From: Hyphomicrobiaceae bacterium | GTDB lineage: Bacteria > Pseudomonadota > Alphaproteobacteria > Rhizobiales > Hyphomicrobiaceae | Length of the DNA stretch: 44,510 bases | Reading direction: 5' to 3' | NCBI GenBank assembly: GCA_025359185.1 | Contig: JANYHF010000056.1 | Span: 1 to 44,510, forward strand | In this document: positions 37,561-44,510 of the stretch, piece by piece | How the letters are laid out: each line of letters begins with the position of its first letter | Position numbering within the stretch: the first letter of the stretch is position 1 | The notes under the pieces: model-generated | Databases searched by the model: none | Told to the model about the DNA's origin: nothing | The model's input: the letters and a program-made list of their open reading frames with translations, nothing else | Program-made: the position numbers and the translations under genes

Positions 37561-37674
37561 CTACAAAAGGGGATGTTGCCCGTTCCGCGCGAAAATGACC
37601 GCAGCAATTTTGCCGTTTGGATTGCGCACCAAATCCGTTGCAATGCTTGTATCGATGAGATAAGTCGCGCTCAT
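37561..37674 (-). pseudogene. vapC: Truncated vapC (PIN-domain toxin)
   Basis: The frame opens with ATG at 37674, overlapping the VapB stop (ATGA). It reads MSATYLIDTSIATDLVRNPNG, the first strand and helix of a VapC with the first catalytic Asp (LIDTS). It continues KIAAVIFARNGQHPLL and stops at 37561-37563. Full VapC proteins have about 130 residues, so roughly three quarters, with the remaining acidic residues of the PIN site, are missing. Sequence beyond matches nothing PIN-like by eye. Confidence 0.8.
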
Positions 37675-37904
37675 ATGACAACCGGATCGGGCGGGAGGTC
37701 CTCGATCTCGGGGAATTCTTCGTCGATCGGTTCGAGTGTTGCGAGCAACTCGAGCAGCGAGCCGCGCTTTGCTGGTTTGATGATCAGCTTGTCGCCTTCC
37801 TTGTGCATGATTGCTTCTGTGCCAGGCAGCTCGAACTCGCGCGGGATGCGCACAGCCTGATTGCGGCCATTTCTGCAGAGTTTGACTTCACGCTGTTCGC
37901 TCAT
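37671..37904 (-). CDS. vapB: VapB-type (SpoVT/AbrB) antitoxin
   Basis: A 77-aa antitoxin. The swapped-hairpin DNA-binding domain is VKLCRNGRNQAVRIPREFELPGTEAIMHKEGDKLIIKP. The acidic, Pro-rich tail (LEPIDEEFPEIEDLPPDPVVI) is the VapC-binding part. ATG 37904 (MSEQREVKL) is the expected start; the frame runs 38 codons further up without conserved sequence. The protein is intact while its toxin is truncated. It sits within the insert between fdsB and fdsA. Confidence 0.9.
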   Translation of the reverse strand: MSEQREVKLCRNGRNQAVRIPREFELPGTEAIMHKEGDKLIIKPAKRGSLLELLATLEPIDEEFPEIEDLPPDPVVI

Positions 37905-38060
37905 GACATATGCCATAGCATCGGCCATGGCGAAAGGCCAGAAAACGCCCATTGCCACTGTCAATCGTGCCATAGCCTGCGCCAATTTGACGGCAATGGG
38001 GCTGTCAAGCACAGTCAATCACTACGCGCCCTGCGACGTTACCTCTGTCCGGACCAACCC

Positions 38061-38603
38061 ATGCCAAGCGCCATCGACAGCCGGAGCAAAGCGACGGCCC
38101 GAGTGTTGCGTGACAACGCGACGCCTGCTGAGCGAAGGCTTTGGTGCGGCAGGCGCGAAATGACCTTGGGCGAAACGCATTTCCGCCGGCAGGTGCCAAT
38201 TGGCAAGTTCATCGCTGATTTTGCCTGTCACTCATGTCGCGTGATTGTCGAAGTTGATGGTGGGCAGCATTTTGACGACGCAGGAGACGTGAAGGATGCG
38301 GCGCGGACGGAGTGGCTGGAGTCGCAAGGCTATCGTGTGCTGAGGTTCGCCAATTGCGAGGTGATGCGCAACTTGGCTGGTGTCCTCGAAGCAATCGAAG
38401 AGTTCTTGCAGACGACCCCCACCCCTAACTCCTCCCCACAAGGAGGAGGGGAAGGTGTGCGCCCCGAAAATTCGCTTCAAACAACGACGGATCTTCCGGC
38501 TCCAGCTGCTTCCCCTCTCCCGTGTGGGGATGGGTTAGGGGTGGGGGTCGCCTTCAAAGACTCGCCGCATTCTGCCATCTTTCCAATTGGAACCGCCACA
38601 TGA
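38061..38603 (+). CDS. DUF559 (Vsr-like endonuclease fold) protein
   Basis: A 180-aa protein. Residues 10-116 are the DUF559 domain: ARVLRDNATPAERRLW, HFRRQVPIGKFIADFACHSCRVIVEVDGGQH, then ARTEWLESQGYRVLRFANCEVMRNLAGVLEAIEEF. The E-x-D/VEVDGGQ arrangement is that of very-short-patch-repair-like nucleases. Catalysis is unproven in this family. Residues from about 118 to 163 are translated from the palindromic repeat at 38413-38550, so the tail is acquired. The stop lies 1-4 nt into the fdsA start region (overlap at 38600-38603), coupling it to fdsA. Confidence 0.85.
   Translation: MPSAIDSRSKATARVLRDNATPAERRLWCGRREMTLGETHFRRQVPIGKFIADFACHSCRVIVEVDGGQHFDDAGDVKDAARTEWLESQGYRVLRFANCEVMRNLAGVLEAIEEFLQTTPTPNSSPQGGGEGVRPENSLQTTTDLPAPAASPLPCGDGLGVGVAFKDSPHSAIFPIGTAT
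38413..38550. repeat. Large GC-rich inverted repeat inside the DUF559 gene
   Basis: CGACCCCCACCCCTAAC (38413-38429) is an exact inverted copy of GTTAGGGGTGGGGGTCG (38534-38550). Inner stems include TCCTCCCC / GGAGGAGGGG and CTTCCCCTCTCCC. The arms and inner pattern are kin to the element at 8619-8754. It encodes a Thr/Pro/Gly-rich tail of the DUF559 protein and ends 50 nt before fdsA. Confidence 0.8.
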
Positions 38604-41458
38604 CCCTGCTCAAAGAAACCGACTACGGCACCCCCGCCAAGTTGTCGGCAAAGATGGTGACGCTGGAGATCGATGGCCGGGCGGTGACAGTGCCTGAGGG
38701 CACGAGTATCATGCATGCGGCCATGGAAGCGCGGGTCAAGATCCCAAAACTGTGTGCCACTGATACGCTGAATGCGTTCGGATCGTGCCGGTTGTGCTTG
38801 GTCGAGATCGATGGCCGAAAAGGCACTCCGGCCTCTTGCACAACTCCGGTCGCGGCGGGCATCAAAGTGCGCACACAGACCGGCCGCCTGGAGAAAATCC
38901 GCAAAGGGGTGATGGAGCTCTACATCTCCGACCATCCGCTCGATTGCCTCACTTGCGGCGCCAATGGCGATTGCGAGTTGCAGGACATGGCGGGTGTCAC
39001 CGGCTTGCGCGAGGTGCGCTATGGCATGGACGGCGAAGGGCATTTTGCCAATGGAAACGTGCATTCGGATGTTCAGACCAAGGATCTGTCAAATCCCTAT
39101 TTCCAGTTCGAACCCTCCAAGTGCATCGTCTGCTCACGCTGCGTGCGGGCCTGCGAGGAAGTGCAAGGCACCTTCGCGCTGACCATCGACGGCCGCGGCT
39201 TTGCCTCGCATGTCTCGGCGGGCATGGATGAAAGGTTCCTCGATAGCGAATGCGTCTCCTGTGGCGCCTGCGTGCAGGCCTGCCCTACGGCGACGCTGAT
39301 CGAAAAATCCGTCGTCGCCCACGGCACGCCGACAGAAACCGTACTCACCACCTGCGCCTATTGCGGCGTGGGCTGCTCGTTCAAGGCGGAGTTGCAAGGC
39401 GATCAGGTCATCCGCATGGTGCCGCACAAGGATGGCGGCGCGAACGAAGGCCATTCCTGCGTCAAGGGCCGCTTCGCCTGGGGCTATGCAACGCACCAGG
39501 ACCGTCAGCTGTCGCCGATGGTGCGCGAGAAGATTTCCGATCCGTGGCGTAAAGTCGGCTGGGACGAGGCGATCAACTTCGCGGCCGGCCGCTTCAAAGC
39601 CATCCAGGCCAAGCACGGCGTCGATTCGATCGGCGGCATAACCTCGTCGCGCTGCACCAATGAGGAAGTGTACGTCGTCCAGAAGATGATCCGGGCGGCG
39701 TTCCGCAACAACAATGTCGACACCTGCGCCCGCGTCTGCCACTCGCCCACGGGCTATGGCCTCAGCAAGACGCTCGGCACGTCGGCCGGCACCCAAAACT
39801 TCGCATCAGTCGCCAAGGCCGATGTCATCATCGTCATCGGTGCTAACCCGACAGACGGGCACCCCGTATTCGCCAGCCGCATGAAGAAGCGCCTGCGCGA
39901 AGGGGCAAAACTCATCGTCGCTGACCCGCGCCGCATCGACATGGTGCGCACACCTCACATCACGGCCGAGCATCACCTGCAACTGCGCCCCGGTACGAAC
40001 GTCGCGTTGATGAATTCGCTGGCGCATGTGGTCATCACGGAAGGTCTCGCTAAGGACGACTACATCACCGAGCGCTGCGACCTGATGGAGTTTGCGCGCT
40101 GGACGGCCTTTATCTCGGAGCACAAGAATTCGCCTGAGGCGATGGAAGAGCACACTGGCGTGCCCGCCGCCGATGTCCGCGCCGCTGCGCGTTTGTATGC
40201 TCAAGGCCCAAATTCGGCGATCTACTACGGCCTCGGCGTGACTGAGCACAGCCAGGGGTCTTCGATGGTCATGGCCATGGCAAACCTCGCCATGTGCACC
40301 GGCAATATCGGCCGCGAAGGTGTTGGCATTAACCCTTTGCGTGGGCAGAACAACGTGCAGGGCTCTTGCGATATGGGCTCGTTCCCGCATGAGCTGCCGG
40401 GCTATCGCCACGTCAGCAACGAGGAAGTCCGAAAATTGTTCGAGGCCGATTGGGGCGTGCCCATCGTTGCCGAACCCGGCCTGCGCATTCCCAACATGTT
40501 CGCTGCCGCCATCGACGGCAGCTATCGCGGCATGTTCGTGCACGGCGAAGACATCGCCCAGTCTGACCCCAACACCAAGCATGTCGAAGCCGCCCTTATG
40601 GCGCTCGACTGCCTCGTGGTGCAGGACCTGTTCTTGAACGAAACCGCCGCCTTCGCCCATGTGTTCTTTCCGGGCACGTCGTTCCTTGAAAAGGATGGCA
40701 CTTTCACCAATGCCGAGCGCCGCATCAACCGTGTGCGCCCGGTGATGGCGGAGAAGAACGGCATGGCGGAATGGGAGATCGTGTCGCGGCTGGCGACCGC
40801 CATGGGCTATCCCATGCACTACAACACGGCCGCCGAAATCATGGACGAGATCGCGCGCCTCACGCCGACTTTCGCCGGCGTCAGCTTCAAGCGCCTCGAC
40901 GAATTGGGCTCGCTGCAATGGCCCGTGACCGCCGCCGCCCCCAACGGCACGCCCACCATGCACATCGATAAGTTCGTGCGCGGCAAAGGCCGCTTCATGT
41001 TGACAGAATATGTGCCGACGCCCGAACGCTCGACCCGCATGTTCCCGCTGATCCTGACCACCGGCCGCATCCTGTCGCACTACAACGTGGGCGCACAGAC
41101 GCGGCGGACCGAGAACGTCGCCTGGCACAAGCAGGACGTGCTGGAGATCAATCCGCATGATGCCGAAGTGCGGGGTGTGAGTGAGGGCGACCGGGTGAGC
41201 CTGGGTTCGCGGATTGGCGCGACGACGCTGACCGCAACGATCACGGACCGTGTGCCGGAAGGTGTAGTGTACACGACCTTCCACCATCCGGTAACTGGCG
41301 CCAACGTCATCACGACCGAGTTCTCCGATTGGGCGACCAACTGCCCGGAATACAAGGTGACGGCTGTGCAGGTGACGCGAAGCAACCAGCCGAGCGATTG
41401 GCAAGAGGGGCATGGCCGGATGCAGCAGACCAACTATCAGGTGCAGGCGGCGGAGTGA
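38600..41458 (+). CDS. fdsA: NAD-dependent formate dehydrogenase alpha subunit FdsA
   Basis: The 952-aa catalytic subunit oxidises formate to CO2 at a bis-MGD molybdenum site. The N-terminal 2Fe-2S domain has C52, C63, C66 and C80. The His/Cys cluster is H112, C116, C119, C125. Two ferredoxin clusters are at C175/178/181/185 and C218/221/224/228. The cofactor-proximal 4Fe-4S is C252/255/259/287. The active-site loop CARVCHSPT carries C380 (metal ligand, not selenocysteine) and H381. A C-terminal MGD-binding barrel follows. ATG 38600 gives MTLLKETDYGTPAK, the family start; the upstream frame is read from the repeat. It ends overlapping the convergent methyltransferase gene by 22 nt. Confidence 0.97.
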   Translation: MTLLKETDYGTPAKLSAKMVTLEIDGRAVTVPEGTSIMHAAMEARVKIPKLCATDTLNAFGSCRLCLVEIDGRKGTPASCTTPVAAGIKVRTQTGRLEKIRKGVMELYISDHPLDCLTCGANGDCELQDMAGVTGLREVRYGMDGEGHFANGNVHSDVQTKDLSNPYFQFEPSKCIVCSRCVRACEEVQGTFALTIDGRGFASHVSAGMDERFLDSECVSCGACVQACPTATLIEKSVVAHGTPTETVLTTCAYCGVGCSFKAELQGDQVIRMVPHKDGGANEGHSCVKGRFAWGYATHQDRQLSPMVREKISDPWRKVGWDEAINFAAGRFKAIQAKHGVDSIGGITSSRCTNEEVYVVQKMIRAAFRNNNVDTCARVCHSPTGYGLSKTLGTSAGTQNFASVAKADVIIVIGANPTDGHPVFASRMKKRLREGAKLIVADPRRIDMVRTPHITAEHHLQLRPGTNVALMNSLAHVVITEGLAKDDYITERCDLMEFARWTAFISEHKNSPEAMEEHTGVPAADVRAAARLYAQGPNSAIYYGLGVTEHSQGSSMVMAMANLAMCTGNIGREGVGINPLRGQNNVQGSCDMGSFPHELPGYRHVSNEEVRKLFEADWGVPIVAEPGLRIPNMFAAAIDGSYRGMFVHGEDIAQSDPNTKHVEAALMALDCLVVQDLFLNETAAFAHVFFPGTSFLEKDGTFTNAERRINRVRPVMAEKNGMAEWEIVSRLATAMGYPMHYNTAAEIMDEIARLTPTFAGVSFKRLDELGSLQWPVTAAAPNGTPTMHIDKFVRGKGRFMLTEYVPTPERSTRMFPLILTTGRILSHYNVGAQTRRTENVAWHKQDVLEINPHDAEVRGVSEGDRVSLGSRIGATTLTATITDRVPEGVVYTTFHHPVTGANVITTEFSDWATNCPEYKVTAVQVTRSNQPSDWQEGHGRMQQTNYQVQAAE

Positions 41459-42201
41459 TCCCCGGCTGATAGTGGGTCCCCTGGCTTTCTTGCGACGACG
41501 AGAACTTCGGTCTCGCCGTTGAGGACTTGCCTCAGCAATCCCATGAGCCGGCCTGCGGTGTGGGTGTTTTTGAGCGGACCCATGAAGCGAGACTGGTCGC
41601 GGTAGGTGAGGGTTTTTGCAGTTTCCACCGCAAATCCCGCCTTGACGCACAAATTGCCCAGGCTCAGCGGTGTCCAGGAATAGAGATGCTTGTTGATCTC
41701 ATCGCGCCAATGACCATGCCGGGGGTACCAGCCAGCTTCGCCGGGCACGATAACAATGAGCCGTCCGCCAGGTTTCAGAACGCGGTGGATTTGAACCAAC
41801 GCCTCCAGCGGGTGGTCGACATGCTCCAGGGCATGGTGGGTGACCACGGCATCGAACGAACTGGTCAAAAGATCGCCGAGTGACGCGACGATGCGAAGAT
41901 GGTTGACCTCGCGCGCATAGCGCACGGCAGGTTCGTTGATCTCAATACCGGTCTTGTCGCGGGCAAGGAGATGGGTGGTGATTTGCCCGGCCGAGCAGCC
42001 AAAGTCGGCGATGGACCAGGAGGGATCGAGGTAAGGGTTCAGCTTGGCCGCTTTGCGTTGGCCGATCTCTTGCGAGAGCAGCTCGGACTTGTAGGTGTCG
42101 AAGTAGCGCTGGCCGGCTGCGGCTGTGTACCGGCTGTGCGTGGGCAAGTCTTTTTCAGGTGCCGAATCCTGACTGCTCTGCGTTTCGTGCCGCTCGGTCA
42201 T
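41437..42201 (-). CDS. Class I SAM-dependent methyltransferase
   Basis: A 254-aa methyltransferase. Motif I is IADFGCSAGQIT (64-75) with the acidic post-I residue in TGIEIN. VVTHHALEHVDHPLEAL (119-135) is the type-11 motif and RVLKPGGRLIVIVPGE follows. The substrate is not evident. Neighbouring sugar-modifying genes suggest methylation of a surface glycan or lipid, as for WbdD/NovO-like enzymes. Its 3' end lies within the 3' end of fdsA on the other strand. It is probably co-transcribed after the glycosyltransferase and TylF-like genes. Confidence 0.88.
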   Translation of the reverse strand: MTERHETQSSQDSAPEKDLPTHSRYTAAAGQRYFDTYKSELLSQEIGQRKAAKLNPYLDPSWSIADFGCSAGQITTHLLARDKTGIEINEPAVRYAREVNHLRIVASLGDLLTSSFDAVVTHHALEHVDHPLEALVQIHRVLKPGGRLIVIVPGEAGWYPRHGHWRDEINKHLYSWTPLSLGNLCVKAGFAVETAKTLTYRDQSRFMGPLKNTHTAGRLMGLLRQVLNGETEVLVVARKPGDPLSAGDHSAACT

Positions 42202-42266
42202 TTCAGCCCACTCAGTCGTTCCAGATTTCGCGATCCGACTCGCGAGCCTGCGATCAGCCGTACTAT

Positions 42267-43052
42267 CTACTTCTGATAGTGGGTACTAGAATCCAATTGC
42301 GCGCCATCTGCCGTCGCCTGTCCCTTGATGAGAAACCCGCCGCCATCGGGCATCGCGAGCATTTTCTCCGGCCCATGGCGGAGGATGTCATCCACGGCTT
42401 GCGACGCCCCTGGGCAGGTCGCGAAGCCATAATCATCGACAACAATAATGCCACCGGCAGTCATACGCGGTAGAAAAAATGCAAGGCTATCGCGGGTCGG
42501 TTCGTAAAGGTCCACGTCGATATGGACAAATGAAAAGCGGCGGCCGGCGACTTCGGCGAAGCGGGAGGGAATCCAACCCTTCATGGCAACGTAGTTGCTG
42601 CAGTCTCGCAGATTATGCCGGACCGCATCTTCGGCCATGGCCATGTCACCGGCTTGCCAATAGGACCCGTCAGCGGTGTCGGGCTGCGACAACCCCTCAA
42701 AGGAATCGAACATGTAGTGTGTTCGCTTGTGCAGGTTATCTCGCTCATTTGCCCTTAGGATGAGATAAGACCCCGCTCCCGCAAACACACCACATTCTGC
42801 CGTGTCGCCCGCAACGTTGGTGGTCAATCTGAGCAGCTGATGGATGATCCAGCGCCGGTCGGTATTATGCCCTTTACGCTCATAAAAACGATCAAGATAC
42901 TGGTTAAACGGTTCATTGGACCACCAATCCAACTGCGGATATTTCAGCCGATAGCCGGGTATGAGGGCATGGGCGATATGTTTGAGCGCCAGCAATCGTA
43001 GTGGCAGGCCGCGATCGCCCAACGCGTGACTGACGCGGCGCCGAAAACTCAT
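42267..43052 (-). CDS. TylF/MycF-type O-methyltransferase family protein
   Basis: A 261-aa protein of the macrocin O-methyltransferase fold. DTAECGVFAGAGS (83-95) is the SAM-binding start, then FDSFEGLSQPD (115-125), HIDVDLYEPT (177-186) and VDDYG (205-209). These acidic residues bind Mg and SAM in TylF/MycF. Besides macrolide sugars, bacterial relatives methylate cell-surface saccharides, which suits the adjoining glycosyltransferase. I take ATG 43052 (MSFRRRVSH); a TTG at 43118 overlapping the upstream gene is the alternative. The gap to the next gene is 65 nt. Confidence 0.85.
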   Translation of the reverse strand: MSFRRRVSHALGDRGLPLRLLALKHIAHALIPGYRLKYPQLDWWSNEPFNQYLDRFYERKGHNTDRRWIIHQLLRLTTNVAGDTAECGVFAGAGSYLILRANERDNLHKRTHYMFDSFEGLSQPDTADGSYWQAGDMAMAEDAVRHNLRDCSNYVAMKGWIPSRFAEVAGRRFSFVHIDVDLYEPTRDSLAFFLPRMTAGGIIVVDDYGFATCPGASQAVDDILRHGPEKMLAMPDGGGFLIKGQATADGAQLDSSTHYQK

Positions 43053-43105
43053 TATAAAATTCCCATAGTCCCGCTCCGGGGCAATTCGATTGTTCTGGGC
43101 GCCGT

Positions 43106-44257
43106 TCAGGCCAAGCAATCGTTCCAGGTCTCTAGGTAGGCCTTGACGGCCTTGCTGATGGAGAACTCTTGCAGCATTCGTGTGCGGTCACGCCGGCCAA
43201 GGAGTTCCCTGTTCACTTCAGGCAGGGCCAACACTCTGGAAATCCGGTCAGCAAGAGCGCAAGGCTCCCCAGGTGGCACAATGCGGTCGGGGTCTGAGAG
43301 AATCAAGAGCGACTCCCCCACATCGGTGGCAACCGCGGGCACGCCGCAGGCCATGCCCTCGGCGACGACATTCGGAAAGCCTTCCGATGTGCTCGAACTT
43401 GAGACGTTCACATCCAGTCCCGGCAAAAGTTCGGCAATATCAGAGCGTGCACCCAGAAAATGCACCCGTGCAGGTGCGCCCGTGTCGTTGGCCCATTTGG
43501 CAAGGTCGCTATCGTGACGGTCCATGCCGTGGCCGATCAGTACGAGCTGGTTCAGGGGATCACGCGCGAGCTCGGCAAAAGCACGAAACATGGTTGCGTG
43601 GTCTTTCATTTTTGCCTTGCGGCCGATGCGGCCGATCAAGCGGCTGCCAGCTGGTACCTTGAGGAGATCGCACAGCCTGGCATGGCTGCCGGGGATCGGC
43701 ATGAATTCGTCGCAGTCGATGCCGTTGTGAATGACGCACCGCTTATCTCGCGCGTAGCCATAACGTTCATGTTGCTCGGCTGAGAGCCACGAATTATATA
43801 TGATCTGTGAGCAGAATTTACTGAGCGGGGCGCCCGCCAGGATCAGAGGCTGCGTCAACAGTTTGTCGTCGTGCAAACGGCTGGAAGTCTGCCGCACATT
43901 CCAACAGACTTTGGCGGGCCTCGAAGCGAAACGCTGCGAGAGCGTGGCCGCGACATTGCCGTGATACATCCAGCCCTGGACGATATCGGGTTTGAAATGA
44001 CGCAGCGTTCGGGTAAGGCCCGGCATACGCCAGATGCCGCCGAGGGAGGTTTTGGTCCCGAGTTCATGAACCGCGACTCCGAGCTTGCGCAGCAAGGCCG
44101 CGTTGACGCCGCCGGACTTGAAGGTGATGACCGCGTGCAGGCCCGAGCCACCAGGAACGGATTTGATGAGCCGGTAGAGACTGCCCTCGGCGCCACCGGC
44201 CCCAAGGTTCGAGATGATATGCGCAACTCTCAAACCGCTGACCCCCAGCACCGGCAC
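43106..44257 (-). CDS. Family 4 glycosyltransferase
   Basis: A 383-aa GT-B enzyme. The N-terminal Rossmann half starts VAHIISNLGAGGAEGSLYRL. The C-terminal half has GRIGRKAKMKDHATMFRAF, the usual R/K donor-phosphate region, then SSSTSEGFPNVVAEGMACGVPAVATDVGES with the E-x7-E pair. It transfers a sugar, with retention, in polysaccharide or glycolipid assembly; donor and acceptor are unknown. The start is given as GTG 44257. A TTG eight codons later, with a GGGGG stretch upstream, gives MRVAHIISNL and is equally likely. It leads a three-gene minus-strand group with two methyltransferases. Confidence 0.88.
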   Translation of the reverse strand: MPVLGVSGLRVAHIISNLGAGGAEGSLYRLIKSVPGGSGLHAVITFKSGGVNAALLRKLGVAVHELGTKTSLGGIWRMPGLTRTLRHFKPDIVQGWMYHGNVAATLSQRFASRPAKVCWNVRQTSSRLHDDKLLTQPLILAGAPLSKFCSQIIYNSWLSAEQHERYGYARDKRCVIHNGIDCDEFMPIPGSHARLCDLLKVPAGSRLIGRIGRKAKMKDHATMFRAFAELARDPLNQLVLIGHGMDRHDSDLAKWANDTGAPARVHFLGARSDIAELLPGLDVNVSSSSTSEGFPNVVAEGMACGVPAVATDVGESLLILSDPDRIVPPGEPCALADRISRVLALPEVNRELLGRRDRTRMLQEFSISKAVKAYLETWNDCLA

Positions 44258-44339
44258 GTCTCAGGCTGAAGCACGTTGATCGAAGACTGCCCAGCTCCCG
44301 CTAGTGCGACGTCGACCCAGTATGGATCGAACACCACAA

Positions 44340-44510
44340 CTAAACAGAGATTCGCCGGTTGACCACCGTATCAAAGGCTCTCTCGGCGTTCAAGGCTTCC
44401 ACTGCCGCGTGGATTTCGTGGTCGAGAGCCGCGACATCGGTGAAAGTCTAATGGGCCAGATGATGCGCTTTGAGATCGTGCCAGACAACCTCGATGTCAT
44501 TGAGTTCGGG
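44340..44510 (-). pseudogene. IS630-family transposase remnant (3' part, interrupted)
   Basis: On the minus strand the edge of the window reads PELNDIEVVWHDLKAHHLAH, the catalytic-Glu end (SPELNxIExxW) of IS630/Tc1-type DDE transposases. A TAG (44448-44450) follows in frame where relatives have a Gln codon. The same frame then continues TFTDVAALDHEIHAAVEALN, AERAFDTVVNRRISV and the true stop at 44340. So the gene is inactivated at least once and the rest lies outside the window. The stretch 44258-44339 has no gene and should contain the element end. Confidence 0.75.

Noticed and set aside
39806-41650. 614-aa open frame antisense to fdsA
   Set aside because: Rich in His/Arg/Ala/Gly as expected from the complement of GC-rich codons; fdsA is unambiguous on the other strand.

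Overview
The window reads as an alphaproteobacterial chromosome segment, most likely Hyphomicrobiales. The reasons are high GC with GTG and TTG starts, an ATP synthase operon that begins at atpH, a soluble NAD-linked molybdenum formate dehydrogenase (FdsABG type), the PreT/PreA pyrimidine pathway, and three kinds of GC-rich palindromic intergenic repeat. This is inference from gene content; no rRNA or tRNA is present to anchor it.

Layout. 0-3 kb: rpoN (minus) and an EamA-type exporter (plus). 3-9.2 kb: ATP synthase F1 operon atpH-atpA-atpG-[vapX-like, frameshifted vapD]-atpD-[acidic Cys-pair protein]-atpC. 9.2-10.8 kb: small accessory patch with a GIY-YIG protein, a HigA-like antitoxin and a broken HigB/RelE toxin. 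11-19.6 kb: DEAD-box helicase, Tat-exported peptide-type ABC binding protein divergent from a CocE/NonD hydrolase, then preT-preA. 19.7-23.5 kb: ppk2 and glmM (minus), divergent from a ParA-like ATPase with a small overlapping partner. 23.6-29.4 kb (minus): a diverged pyruvate phosphate dikinase, fdhD and fdsD in one overlapping operon, then speE and speD separated by an oppositely oriented ribbon-helix-helix/RelE module. 29.5-34.7 kb: AsmA-like protein, UPF0104-type membrane protein and a YkuD L,D-transpeptidase. 34.8-41.5 kb: fdsG-fdsB, an accessory insert (GFA protein, vapB with truncated vapC, DUF559 protein), then fdsA. 41.4-44.5 kb (minus): two methyltransferases, a glycosyltransferase and an IS630 transposase relic at the edge.

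How it fits together. The fds genes give NAD+-dependent formate oxidation, but the gene set is split: fdsGB, fdsA and fdhD-fdsD occupy three places within 18 kb. The atp operon supplies F1 subunits, and F0 genes are elsewhere. The spe genes make spermidine.

The notable theme is decay of mobile accessory material inside core operons. There are four toxin-antitoxin modules (vapXD, higBA, RHH-relE, vapBC). In three of them the toxin is visibly broken while the antitoxin reading frame stays open. No clearly new defence or biosynthetic system was found. The best candidates for undescribed biology are the PPDK-like/fdhD/fdsD operon, the ParA plus small-partner pair, and the acidic Cys-pair protein inside the atp operon.
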